Assembly: GCA_021234155.1 (NCBI GenBank)
Contig: JAJEKV010000147.1
Location: forward strand, 311,910-375,909
Length of the DNA: 64,000 bases
Source: Isoetes taiwanensis
Taxonomy: Eukaryota > Streptophyta > Lycopodiopsida > Isoetales > Isoetaceae
Direction of reading: 5' to 3'
In this document: positions 47,405 to 59,305 of the stretch, piece after piece
Numbering within the stretch: position 1 is the stretch's first letter
Layout: each line of letters opens with the position of its first letter
The notes under the pieces: model-generated
Seen by the model: only the letters and a program-made list of their open reading frames with translations
What the model was told of the DNA's origin: nothing
Databases searched by the model: none
Made by a program: the position numbers and the translations under genes

Positions 47405-48645
47405 TGCTTCAGTTTATCCGAGATCTAATTAAAGAGGGTTTGATTGATCCGATGGCTCCTCTTCATTATGTGTGCCAGAAGCTCGATCTTGCAACAACAG
47501 CTATGGCATATGATGGCTGCAAAGGATTCTGCAGTATCGGCATGGATTCTTGCACTGAAAATTTTTAAGGGTTGCAGGGGCGGCCGAAGGAAGGATGCCA
47601 TAGCCAGGTTATATTGCCCCTCTTTGCAGAGCTGTCATGATTTGACAAATATGCAATTCTTCTGCAGGGTATTCGTTGTTCTGAAAATGTTGTTCAGGAG
47701 ATGCAACAATCTGGTAGAATACTGGAAGAAACACGAGCCGACCAGGTAATGCATTGGGTTCAGAATCGTTAACATTATTTAAAGAAATGGAACTTCGTGG
47801 CATATTTTCTAATGTGGAGACGTTTGTCTGCATATGGAGGTTTGTGCTAACTTACGAGCCTTAGACATGGGTAGAGAGATACGCCAGGAACTTTAGAGGT
47901 AGGGGTATGAAAAACATTTGTTTGTTGTGCTTGCTATGCACACTATATGCGGCTCAAGAAATATTCGATCAGTTGCCAATTTGATTTGAGATGTTGGATT
48001 GCTTGCACTAATTCTAGGATATTCAGAAAATGGTGTTGATGAAGTTTCATTAAAAGCTTTTGAACAGAAGAAAATGGATGGAATCTTATCAAACAGCTTC
48101 ACATGTGTTACCTCTTTATTAGCATGTAAGGTCCTAGACAGGGGCAGGAAAATACACATTGAGCTGAAGAGAAAAGATTTTAAACAGACATTTTTGTTGG
48201 CAATACTTTAGTTGACACGTGTGGTTCTCTATTGGAAATAGAAGTAGCATTTGATCTTTTATCTTGAATGATAAAAGCATTTAGCATGAGTAATGAAATC
48301 AACAAGGCTGTAAACTGTTTTGAGAAGATGCAGAAATTAAGGTTGAAACCTGATTCTGTGACATTCACATGTCTAGGCTGGTCTGGTGAAAAAGGGCCAC
48401 CACTATTTTAATCTAATGAAAGAATATAGTATTGTGTTAATAGAGACTATATTTGCATGGTGGATATGCTTGCACGATCAGGAAAGTTGCATGAAAAAAG
48501 AGAAATTGCTTAAAACCGCATGGTCATTACTTATTGTTAGCTGCTTATGAATGCGGGAGTTGGACAGGTGCAGAGCTGTGGTGTGAAAAAGCTTTTTGTC
48601 AGGATGCCATCCTTTGGCAGATTTAATTACGTTTGAAAGTAAGCT
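47405..48645 (+). pseudogene. Decayed PPR (pentatricopeptide repeat) gene
   Basis: Fragments in shifting frames follow the order of a plant PLS-type PPR protein. H-L-F-V-V-L-A-M-H-T-I-C-G-S-R-N (about 47910) is followed by L-G-Y-S-E-N-G-V-D-E-V-S-L-K-A-F-E-Q (about 48015). N-S-F-T-C-V-T-S-L-L-A-C-K-V-L-D-R-G-R-K-I-H (about 48090) and N-C-F-E-K-M-Q-K-L-R-L-K-P-D-S-V-T-F-T-C (about 48315) come next. The E-motif-like Y-I-C-M-V-D-M-L-A-R-S-G-K-L-H-E (about 48445) closes the series. Multiple stops and frameshifts make it a pseudogene. Intact members act in organelle RNA editing or processing. Confidence 0.75.
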
Positions 48646-51600
48646 TTAGTTTTGAATGTATTAATGTCCACATCTGTGACATTGAGTCATGTAGCTGCGT
48701 GATAAGATTTGATCTATCATAGACGTGGTTCAATATGACAATGGCAGCGCCCTATAATTCTGTGTTGAGAACGTATAATGCTTTTTTGATAAGCACACTG
48801 GCTAGGTGAAGACAAGCCAACAGATTATGGTATTGACACTTACGAAGTTCTTAATAAGCCTACAGATTATAGTATTCATGCTTAGCAGTTGTCTTCAACA
48901 TGTGCTCTTTAAGCCATTCTTATTAAGTATCAAGTGCAAATTTGAACATTGGAGGTAGTTACAATTTCAAGTTCTGACTTCAAACACAATGTTCACTGCC
49001 CCATCTCTGCAATTAAGGGATGGTGTTCATCCGAAAGAGCCTTTACCCAAATTTCTGCTACTTGATCCATTGATGTTTTTTGGAATATGCACATAGCCGC
49101 ATTTATCATCAAGCTATTTTTTTTGGAGGAATACTATGAGAGAGAGAGTTTGCAATCTCTTGCTTAATGCTATGTTGGTTCTCACTCACTGAATAACAAT
49201 GAACTCTAATTCAAATGAACTCTAATTCAAATGTTGCTTATAATTTGCAATGCCAAAGGAATATTCAACACTCAAAATATTGAGAATCAAAGAATGTTGT
49301 CATATGCTAGGCATTCTAGACATCATATGAGGCCTTTCATTCCATTCTTAACTTTATATTTGATTTTGCTTGACATATATTTGCAAGGATACCCATTCAA
49401 GATGCCATATATGGACACTATGATATCATAGTATGCCACCTCATACGTTTATGAAATATTCTATCCACAACCTATTTTTGTGTTTTATTCTGTAAACGAC
49501 CTATTTCTCAAGTCGTTTCGCAATTTCCCAAGATAAACTACCTCTCAAGTCTTTTTTCAATTTCCCAAGATAAAGTTGGATTATGACTATACAATTTTCT
49601 CATTCCGACTAAAACATTTATAGGCTCCCAACTTATGCCCAGCAACGCTGGGCACCATTACTATACTACTTATATTGTAGCTTTGAATGCCAATAGCATT
49701 TTTGCCGCTTTCAATCTCTCGATTGGGAAAGCAGTTATATGTGAAGTCTTTAACTGTCTTTAACACCATCTCAAGTCCACCCTATTATTGAAGCTGTTAA
49801 CAATAATCGTTTGCATTCAGACTATCTTTATATTGGATCAGAAAAATGTAAGATGGCTGCTTCATATCTCTATAGTTTAATCTCTAACTCATTTATTTGC
49901 TGCCAGACTTAGTCACAACTGTGTTTGAACGTACATATTGTACAGCAGAGCCAATGGTAAAAAACAGGGCATTCTCTTTGCATAACATAACCCCAAGAAA
50001 AGCCTACAATGTCTTTCGGATGCTCTTTCTACTGGGATCCAGTAGTCCATAATGTAACAATGCCGCTTTACCATTCCTTTATAAACATTCAGCAAATGTG
50101 AGACTCTTTCTCAGAATGTAACAATCTAAATTGCATGCTAACTTTGAACATGGAAACCCATCAAATGTAGCAAATACTGCATGTACACATCCTGGATTAT
50201 ACCTGCTTAAGTTATAAGATCATCGTCCTGCATTTGAAATGGAGTCTGACAGAATGGTAGTTTTGTAAGAGCATGCTATGCTTTAAACAATCGCATGTTC
50301 TGTATAAGATATAGCACAGATTCTTTGGTATCGCAAGTGATTGATGATGAGCCAATAGATGTTATTTTGTTGACTTGTCCATATTCGGGATGTCTCCAGT
50401 TCAGACTGTTTCTAACATAGCTACAAACTATCTTAGGATGTGAGTTTCCATGATACCTTCACTTGGATCTCAAAAGTTGACTATGTTCCAAAGAAAGGCT
50501 GCATCAGAATACATGAGAATGCATCATCATGATTGCTTGAGAAGAATGCCATATAAGTGTCTCTTTGTGATGGAATCCTAGAGTAGAGTAATCTCCATAT
50601 GGCACAGCCCAACATTGGTACCCAAATCCCGAAATCCAAGAATGATGAACCCACTTTCCTTGAACTCAGCTTCCTTGACGTTATTTGGTAGAAGTGGTCA
50701 CACTCTATAACTAGAAGTAGATAACTGCTCAAGTTCAGCATGTTTGCAAATACTATCACTTTTGAGTGAGAAAAGACATGGGAAAACCATGAAGAAGGAA
50801 TTTTATTCAGCGGATAAGAAACAGTATAAGCACCGAAGGAAATTCCTCCCATTTTGAAATATGTGATGTTTTCCAGTTTTGACATTTCTTTTTCTCATGG
50901 TGCAGGTATCTTGGTTCCATAAGTGCTGCATGCAAAGCTGTAAATGTTGTAGAGGACATCCTAGACCAGCTTGTCAGCTCTCTTCAACATCCTGCAACAA
51001 AAAAGCACAAAGCCGGAGTGATACTAAAGCTAGATAGATTAGAAAATTGCTGAGATCATATAAAATTGAAGAGCCAAAAGTAATTACCCATGCTGGAATC
51101 CAAGAACAAATTCAAACCCTCACGCCTTGGAGGCTTTTCCTTAAAATAGATATATTGATAGGCAATGCTTCAAGCTGGAAAAATAACTAGGCATTTTGTA
51201 TCTACAGAGCTCATAGCTGACCTGAGTTATATCCAGATATTCAGAAAGATTAATTAGACACTTCGTATACTCAAAGCTAAAGGCAACAAATCTGCCTCCC
51301 AAAAGCTTGCAATCCACAAAAGCTCTGTACCAACCATAACTGATGCCGCATTGCCAACAACCGAGGTAATCTCAAGAATGCCTGCATGCAAAAAACAATG
51401 ATCTTTATTCATTTCTATTAAATCTGCTTCCTTTCCTAACCTCGGCCATTTGCCATATTGATGCAGAAATCAAGGCTATTCACGGTATAGGACAAATAAG
51501 TGGGTTACCTATCTAAGTCATAGTTCGTTAAACTCCTTTGGAATTGCACAAATTTCTGACCACCTTCCCTCATTGCCGTTGCAAAAACTACACATCACCC

Positions 51601-51739
51601 TTCCTGTTTACCTTTCTTTCTTTCTTCTTTAGCTTTTTGTTCTGTTTTAATATCAGTCTCCTCCTCCTCCTAGCATTCATGTACAAATACCTAGTTCCAT
51701 AAGAAAGAGATGCACGTAGAATAGATAGCATATTTTCAA
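48646..51739. other. Intergenic or intronic region without a recognised gene
   Basis: AT-rich, with scattered short ORFs. Possible exon-like pieces are minus-strand 51290-51385 (after an acceptor-like GCATGCAG: I-T-S-V-V-G-N-A-A-S-V-M-V-G) and plus-strand 50908-51010 (R-Y-L-G-S-I-S-A-A-C-K-A-V). Neither could be joined to a family. A pyrimidine-rich tract lies near 51605-51670. Confidence 0.4.
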
Positions 51740-52070
51740 TCATCTTCCTCCTGCGTACCCAATTTTAAATGTGAACTCGCGGTGTGCTCCTTCAGGGCTT
51801 CCTGGCCCTGTAATTTCATTTACAACTGGAAAGGCTTCATCATTACATTCTCTCACGTTTATTCTATCCAAATCTATGTCTTCAATTAACTTTTCTGCTT
51901 CTGGCTCCACTACCGAAGATTCTTCATTCAGCGATTCCACTTGGATAACAAGCATTTGTAACATTGGAAATTTGTGCTGGATCGCCATAGCCACGCCTGC
52001 GAAGGAATGGGGCTGGATGACCGAGAGTTTACAGGCAGCAGCCAGTTTGGAGCAGTCACCAGCATATGCT
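51740..52070 (-). other. Minus-strand ORF of unknown function (possible exon)
   Basis: Reads L-S-V-I-Q-P-H-S-F-A-G-V-A-M-A-I-Q-H-K-F, then an acidic segment (E-S-S-V-V-E-P-E-A-E-K-L-I-E-D-I-D) and ends T-F-K-I-G-Y-A-G-G-R. The ORF formally starts at 52114 inside the shared repeat, so the true 5' end is not there. Composition looks coding, but I recognise no family. Confidence 0.3.
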
Positions 52071-52830
52071 AGGCATATGCCGGCATATACCTGGATATGC
52101 CCACATACCCACATAAACGAGGGTTTGCCCCTAGGGGCAACCCAAAAACAACATTTACGACATGTGGAATTTTTTGTAAAAAATTACTAAAAAACAACAT
52201 TTATTTTTGGAAAACCACTTTTTTTTCGTAAAACTACATATCATTTTTTTTTGAGGAATCTAACACTTGGAAACAATATACTTAAAAAAAAAATCAGAAA
52301 ATTACACGTAGTTTCTAGCAAAGTCAGACAAATTTCTCTACGTGGTCTTTTCGTGTTGTTTTTTTGCAAAACAACACTTAAAAACATGTACACCTTTGAA
52401 AAGTTTCTTAAAAAACCACATATCTATTTTTTAGGAAAGTAATACTTGAAAACTACAACTACGCGTAGTTTCTAGTAAAGTCGGACAAATCTCTTTATGT
52501 GGTTTTTGAGTGTTGTTTTTTTATATAACAACAGTTAAAAACAACATGTGGAGCTTTCAAGTTTCATTGAGAACCACATGTCTATTTTTTAAGAAAACAA
52601 CACTTAAAAACTACAGCGCTTTAAAAAACAACATATAGAAGCACATATTAATTCCTACGTGTAGTAATTTTGGCAAAATTCTATGCGTAGACTTTTTGTA
52701 AAAGAAAACTACATGTATAAAAAGTTAGCTAAAAACTACACGTAGTTTCTAGCAAAGTCGGACAAAAATCACCACGTAGTCTTTTGATGTTGTTTTTTGG
52801 CAAAAACCACATTGAAAAATAACATGTGGA
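52060..52830. repeat. Degenerate repeat cluster related to 44.5-44.9 kb
   Basis: It opens with GGGTTTGCCCCTAGGGGCAA plus CCC at 52121-52143, a near-perfect palindrome. Next come units with ACATGTGGA...TTTTTGTAAAA, then a longer unit starting ACNCGTAGTTTCTAGCAAAGTC at about 52301, 52459 and 52736. No coding content. Confidence 0.65.
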
Positions 52831-52845
52831 CCCAGTATTGGAGTC

Positions 52846-53055
52846 GTTGTGATGCAGCTCATTATTCGTACTGTCAGGAACTTTATTTGGGGTGGCATTG
52901 AAGAGGGAGTTGATGTTAAAATAAGTTGGGAGCTGATTCACTTTCTTCTCCAAAGCAAGGTGCTGATTTCTAAGTTCATATGGTTGATCTTAAATAATAC
53001 TGATAATTCTCCAGGTATGCATCTCATTTACCGGTTTTTGGAGATGTGTCATTAG
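52846..53055 (+). pseudogene. Possible LINE reverse-transcriptase fragment
   Basis: Reads I-I-R-T-V-R-N-F-I-W-G-G-I-E-E-G-V-D-V-K-I-S-W. R-x-F-(I/L)-W-G-G ... I-S-W is typical of the region after the RT catalytic core in plant LINE ORF2 proteins. The match is one short motif with no neighbouring RT, so confidence is limited. Confidence 0.35.
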
Positions 53056-53493
53056 AGGTCAGATAGGATCTCATCCTATCCTCCTAAGAGAGTTTATTTT
53101 ATATATATTATGTTTATTTTATTAATAATACATCCTCTACGAACCTTCCTAACTCACATACCAACTTTCCTAACTCACGGAACCTTACCTACCAAAAACA
53201 AAGTCGAATGCTAAATTATTGGTGATATTTGGGCATTATTTTTTTTTCCAACAATTGTTATGTTGGTCCCGATCATCACATTTTCGACCGAGTTTTGTCA
53301 TTTCAGACCAGGATCTAAAAGAGGAATCATGTATATTTCTACTTTCTTGGCGCCATGGAGCTTCTAAAATTCAGCCTCCTAAATTTGAAATTTGGACTTG
53401 GATGGATTCGTAGTCATGCATGTTTAGAAGGTATTTTTTTTTTCTTTCTATCTCAAACGATTGTTTGCATCTAAGCCAGTCTATTCTCTGCCC
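53056..53493. other. Region upstream of the next gene
   Basis: AT-rich. Contains a TTTATATATATTATG stretch near 53095-53115 (possible TATA region, but far from the start) and two AACCTTCCTAACTCA-type repeats at about 53142-53175. Confidence 0.4.
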
Positions 53494-54366
53494 ATGATGA
53501 TGACCGAAATCACAATCCACTTGCCTGCAGAGTATGCACAAACCTGGAATAGGAAAAGGGGAGGTCTCAAGGTAAGTGTGAATGAGGATCTTCTGAGATC
53601 TACTGGAGCTAAGAATGCAGACCTGTGGGCACAAGGAGGAATTTACTCCAAGGATCCAATAACAGGTAAAACACCAAATTTTAACTCTGTTACATCCTTG
53701 GTTAAGTTTGTTTGTGAGGGAAAAAATGGAATGCTTGGATACTGCGAGAACATGAATAAATACATAGATCAGCTATGTTTCACAATTGGGGCTTGTAGAC
53801 AGGAAATTGGAATACTAAAGCATGAATTAAAAGAATGTGCTCTAGAAAGGTCCCCATTGATAACGAAAATTTCATCCTTAGAAAAGGCTGCAATGCAGAT
53901 GCAAAGTGATGCTATCATAAAAGATTTTGTGATTAAACAAAGTGATATTGAGAGATCTCGGGCTGAAAGTGATTGTTTACGGGCTGAATCCAAAGTGAAA
54001 ACATTAGAAGCTCATTTGAAAAGGCTCAAAAGGACTTCATTAGGGCTTCGTGAGAGGAAGAAAAAAATAAAACCCATAGAGGTCTTAGCTCCAAATGGAG
54101 GGGCAGCAAGGAGGAGAGTTTATGAAGTTCGCAAGGTTCTACATACGGAAAAGAAAAAAGGAGCTGTGAGACAGAATTTTGGGAAGTTTTTGATGAAAAT
54201 GGCATCAAGAGAGGAGATACTAGCATTATTGAACGATCCATGCAACCTGGGTTTGAAGAGAGATGTCTTAGATATGGTCATGAGGGAAATCTATTCAAGA
54301 ATGGATGTAGATGAAGTGCAAACCACATGTGACTCTATAAGTTTGAGTAGACAGGGATATACCTAG
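53494..54366 (+). CDS. Hypothetical coiled-coil protein (290 aa)
   Basis: Start chosen at the first ATG in frame (M-M-M-T-E-I-T-I-H-L-P), since the frame further upstream has none; stop TAG at 54366. N-terminal half: E-Y-A-Q-T-W-N-R-K-R-G-G and T-G-A-K-N-A-D-L-W-A-Q-G-G-I-Y. Residues about 95-195 are heptad-like and charged, probably a coiled coil. A basic patch follows (R-E-R-K-K-K-I-K-P). The C-terminus (E-I-L-A-L-L-N-D-P-C-N-L-G-L-K-R-D-V-L-D) is probably helical. No known domain was recognised. The single long uninterrupted frame and the neighbouring gene 250 bp downstream on the same strand suggest a real gene or the accessory ORF of an unknown mobile element. Confidence 0.55.
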   Translation: MMMTEITIHLPAEYAQTWNRKRGGLKVSVNEDLLRSTGAKNADLWAQGGIYSKDPITGKTPNFNSVTSLVKFVCEGKNGMLGYCENMNKYIDQLCFTIGACRQEIGILKHELKECALERSPLITKISSLEKAAMQMQSDAIIKDFVIKQSDIERSRAESDCLRAESKVKTLEAHLKRLKRTSLGLRERKKKIKPIEVLAPNGGAARRRVYEVRKVLHTEKKKGAVRQNFGKFLMKMASREEILALLNDPCNLGLKRDVLDMVMREIYSRMDVDEVQTTCDSISLSRQGYT

Positions 54367-54613
54367 GAGCCTCTTCAAACCCTTGGGTAAAAGCACATTG
54401 TAGTGTATCAAAAACACGCATTTTGACGCCACATTTTGGCACCACCTTTGTGGTAGAATCCGGTGGTGCATACCGAAGCGGAGATTGCGGGAGTGCGAAT
54501 TAATGAGCGTCGATTATTTTGAATTTTATGCCACGTCATTGTCCACCTTTTTAAATTAAGAAATAATCACCTCTTCTTCTGTTTTTTTGCCGCTTCTCGC
54601 CAATTGAACCCTA

Positions 54614-55202
54614 ATGGAGTCAGAATTGAACGCCACTGGTTACACGATGAAATCTCTCCTCAAACAAGAGATTGTGCCCCATGAAGATCTAAAGAAGCTT
54701 TGGGGTGACAGAGTTCCAAATAAATCTGGCTACAAGTATTTTCCCCCAAATGTTTTGTTCAAACTGAAAAATTAAGGCATATGTTTTCTTGTACAGGTTG
54801 AAGAATCTGAGCAATGAACAATACAAAGAGTTCATGCAAATTTACAAAAGAATTACAGGGAAGCCACATACATGGGGTGGAATGGCTCCTGGAACCTGGG
54901 CAGTGGCTTATTATCTGCATATAAAGGGGGAGGCTGTTAATTGGAAGAGCTTCTCGGATTATTATAAAACTCCCGATGAGAAAGCAGAGGCCGGTTCTTG
55001 TAGACCCAAGAGAAAGCATATGCAAATCCAACCTGACGAGGAGGAAAATAGTAAAAGTGGCAGGGATGATGAAGATGATAGGGAAAAAACCAAATCAGGT
55101 TCCTCTAGACCACACATTCAATCTGAACTCACAATCAAAAAAGAAAAGCAGAGCAATGTTCTTAGACCAAAATATGCCATTGCAGGTATGTTCAATTATT
55201 AG
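54614..55202 (+). CDS. Hypothetical protein, two exons
   Basis: Exon 1 is 54614-54735 (ATG GAG TCA), ending at a GTATTT donor; exon 2 starts at 54797 after CTTGTACAG, and the joined frame is open (...S-G-Y-K then L-K-N-L-S-N-E-Q-Y-K). The product is about 175 aa: a compact N-terminal half with aromatic residues (E-F-M-Q-I-Y-K-R-I-T-G-K-P-H-T-W-G-G, then N-W-K-S-F-S-D-Y-Y) and a charged, disordered C-terminal half (E-E-N-S-K-S-G-R-D-D-E-D-D). Without splicing, exon 1 would end at a TAA at 54773. A GCAGGTATG at about 55180 could be another donor, so the 3' end is uncertain. Not recognised; possibly paired with the gene upstream. Confidence 0.5.
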
Positions 55203-55384
55203 TTGTGTTACAACAGAAAAAAATCTCAAGCTTGACCTAGATTGTTTCTATCAACACAGAAAAGGTAACATCAAATCCACTTCAAGAATCAGGTATGTCT
55301 ACTACCATTTTGCATCATGTTGGCTATATTGTCATGTTGTGTCTCTATGATGCCATCTGTGGGGCATCTCGTGCAATACCATCT

Positions 55385-55865
55385 CCCACCACTACACTCT
55401 ACCATCTCCCACCGCCACACTCCACCATGTCCCACACCACACCCCTCCACCACACTCCACCACCACCACCACACTCCTCCACCACCACCACACTCCACCA
55501 CCACCACCCCCACCACCACCACCACACACCACTCCACCACCCCCCACCACCACACTCCACCACCACCACCACCACCACCACCACCACCACCACCACTCCA
55601 CCACCACCACACCCACCACACCACACCACACCCACCACACCACCACACCACACCACCACACCCCACCACCACACCCTATCACCACACTCCACCATGTCCC
55701 ACACCACACTCCACCACCACCACACACCCCACCACCACCACCACGGACCCCCCACCACCACCACCACACCACCACCACCACCACACTTCACCACCCTGCA
55801 CAATGTCCCAACACACCTTGCTACCACCACAGCGTGTTGTGTGGTGTGTACTGTGCAGTGTCTGT
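55385..55865. repeat. CCACCA / CACACC low-complexity array
   Basis: About 430 bp of CCACCACCACACTCCACC-type sequence, then a short GTGTTGTGTGGTGTG segment. Long ORFs on both strands are a consequence of the composition and are not genes. Confidence 0.9.
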
Positions 55866-55875
55866 TGTGTGGTAG

Positions 55876-58800
55876 TCTCACGGCTTTCAAAAACTGTAAC
55901 AGTTTCCTCCCCTCCTCCTCGAACCTTGTCCTCAAGGTTAAGAGACTTTAAAAGGAAAAGAACTACGTTACACAAAAGCAATACCAAGAAGCACTGTGCT
56001 CAGTCCTAGACTGTTCGACACATAGAACCAGATGTGAGCTCCACACTTGCAAATACAACTTTGCTAGACTTTCTTGCAATCCAAAGTTGCAACAACAACA
56101 AGAAGCAAATTTAGATCATCTGTCTTAGCTCGGAATGCATCAAGCACTACTATTCTTGGGGAAACTAGAACCAAGTCCAAGCCAAATCCCCCTGGAGCAG
56201 TTTGGCATACACTCAATGATGCAACTCCAAAACAAAATCCTTGCCTTTTCAAGAAAAGAAAAAGTTATACCTTACATTCTTAGTATATTTACCTTTAGAT
56301 TGATCTAACCAATCATGGTTGCCATGTCAATCCATATAAAACAATGGTTTCAGGTCCATTCTTGAACTCATCAAACTTAAGCTTATTGCCACTTAAGCAT
56401 ACGAACTATTGCCATCATAAAATTCAATATCCGCATTTAGTAGGTACAAGTCATCTACTAATACCGATCACATCCCAGACCACACAGTGGTAAGATCAGC
56501 GCTACTCCACAACCATGGACATTCCATAGGGTCTAGCATGCGCAACATGCCCCCAAATTATCTTTAACTTCGCATTTCCTCCCCTTTCTTAGAACCTTGC
56601 CCTCAAGGTGTAAGAATGCAATATAGGAAATATGTTTGTACAATTTTATTTGCCCTAGCGGCCACTTAGGAATACTTGGGTCACTATAAGACCTTGATAT
56701 TTCCAAAATATCTTCATTGTACAACTTCCGAACAATTTTGAGCATCTAGAATCAGTTTCGGTTACAGTGGAGTTTAACAGGAACACTATATCATAGAATT
56801 AGCCTCATTATCCACCATAGTATAGTTTGTATAGTTAGCTTTTACAATACTCAATACTAGATCTAGTTTTTCGAACAAAGCTAACTCATATGCTAATATT
56901 CCCATCCTTTTCCTCGAAAAGGGATTAGCATAATGCAGAATAAACATTGGCACTTTTATTAATCGTATTATTAAGAAAATTGTTCGTATAACTAAGAAAT
57001 TATCATTTCTTAGGTATCTTCCACAAGATGACCTCAACTTGCATAGGGCTGACTCTAACTTGGAGATTCACACAACTCTACTTCTGAGAAAGTGAGAGTT
57101 GCCTCTCCATCTTGCAATAACTCAAAGTAAAATCCTTTTGAGGCACTCATGTACTGCAGTATATATCATAAGATTCTACTCCAATCCGCACATATTAGAT
57201 CACTTTAGATCGTTTACATAGGTTAATTCGAAGCAACAGAGTAGTGTAGCTAATCCTTCCACATAGTTAACTTCTCATGGATAAATTTTACTCTCAACAC
57301 ATCTTCCAGGGCTGCATTGATTGGAGATGATTCACACATTTATCCAATACCTGATCTTACGATCCTTCACCTAGACCATTTCCATGGTCCCATCATGTTG
57401 CATGCATATTTTAACCACATTAGGTTAATAATATCTACTTCATTAGTACCACCCTAGGGTACTTGGTCAAACCTTACTAGAACCAAGTGCAGTGTCTAGC
57501 AGTCTCGAGCAATGTAACTCATGCTCTCACACTTTCCATGTACGTAAGCTTGTGGCAATCTTAGTATGCAACTATCCTTGGCTTTCATAGCTTGACACAT
57601 TGCACACTCAACTCCAAGTAACAACTTGGCAAACTTGACCCATAGCTTCCCATCCATAGTATAGGGTTTTGTGATGCATTGCACATGAAAATGAAGTTCA
57701 GCCACTCGGCAAAACCACTTTTATACAAGAAAAGATTCCAGTGCACCAGTCTAAGACATGGTCACCTTGCCCTTTTCGTCAAGCTTCTCCTAAGCATTAA
57801 TAATCCTTCAATTAAGAATTATATCACAATTCAAGAAACTCTATGCTTATAGAGATTGCTATGGTCATCTGCATATTATCTTCTAGATAATATCCAACAC
57901 TTTGACTCATGAACTTCTAATCATAAGTTCTCAACCCATGGTCACATAATCTCACCTAGCTACACTTAGCTTGAGATTATTTAGGCAACCTTTGACGTTG
58001 GCATATCCAATAGTCCTTCAAGTTCACTCCTAACATCAATTTTATTAGCAATCCTTAATTCAAGTCTCAACGCTTGAAGCAGTATTGCCAACAACAGCTT
58101 TTGACCACGGCAATAGCTTCTAATTGAGTTCTAATTCATTCAGTTATCGACCCTAGGTTGGAAATTCCATGAATGAAGTAGTGAAAGATTAAGAAATTTT
58201 CAGCAACCCCAAAACACACTTAGGTTGAATTCCAATCTTTCACAAAGTGCTTATTATTGATGTCATAAAACCTTTCCTCCCCCGGACAAATTGAGCCATT
58301 CAAGCAAACCCTTGCTTAGAAAGGACACTTTGTTGGATGATTATAGAACAAATCTATAAGTCCACCACTATAGATGTGCATATTACATCTCCGAATGTGT
58401 GTATCACATCCCCAAGTGCAAATTGATAACCCCCCCTCCCCGGGAAAGAAATGGACAACAAGCACCTATTTAAATTTTTGTAATGAATTCTAATTATCTA
58501 CACCGATAATTAGTTGTTCCACAATCCAATTACGGACACATCAGTATGACTTAAAGCAAGATTACCGTGTTGTGGATAATTATTCAAGCATTGTTTGAAT
58601 CTTTTGAACCCAAAAGATCTTGGTTCAACCATGGCTTAATAAAAGCCAACATAGAATTACACAATAACTTGCATAATAAATGGTGGAATTGATGGTTTAT
58701 AAAATATTAACCCCAATGCTCGAGAACATATTATTAGTTCGTTTTGTCAAATTTAAGCCCAGCTTAAATCAACTCTATGGACTAATATTATGTACATTGT

Positions 58801-59305
58801 ATGTTTTCAACTTGTAAAGCATATCAACATGCTACCTTATGTTCTTTTTGAGAAGAACCATGAGTAGTTTCATAACAAATTGATCTCTAGGACCTATGTC
58901 ATGGTCACATAACCCATTTCATTTCTATGGACAAAGCATCAACTTGTATATCAATAGAGCGCGGCCATACACTCTATTTACATGCTTTACATGACTGAAA
59001 GTAACACAAACAATGATTTTCTTGATGCCACAATCTTTACTTGATCGCATCAATTCATCACGTAATCATCCTAGGCTTAGACCTAGTTCTCACAATAGTG
59101 CACCTAGTGCAACACACATACATTAGAACCTTTCAATTTTGACTCCCAGAGTCGATTCATTGTTTTGAATAAGAAGAAAGGAAATATAGACAAATTAAAT
59201 GTTTATCCTGTATGATCCCCACATAAAGCAAAGCCCTCATGGGCCCACCACTTGAGCCCCAGGCTCTCAACGAGGAAACTGCCATTTGTCAACACTCCTA
59301 GGAGT
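55876..59305 (-). mobile_element. AT-rich dispersed element, copy A (3.4 kb)
   Basis: Its ends (ACGGCTTTCAAAAACTGTAA... and ...GTCAACACTCCTAGGAGT) recur as the ends of copy B at 62310-63594. Outer parts 55876-56317 and 58483-59305 match copy B; 56318-58482 is present only here. On the minus strand, two places read L-E-D-K-V-R-G-G-G (about 55915) and L-E-G-K-V-L-R-K-G (about 56600), resembling the pol end and polypurine region of plant Ty3/gypsy elements. An old minus-strand LTR-element remnant is therefore likely. No intact ORF; no separate host gene recognised inside. Confidence 0.6.

Noticed and set aside
52121-52150. Helitron 3' end
   Set aside because: A hairpin is present but no terminal CTRR at the expected distance after it.
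55295-56009. 218- and 230-codon His/Pro/Thr-rich ORFs
   Set aside because: They are translation of a CCACCA array; there is a reciprocal Val/Gly/Trp ORF on the other strand.
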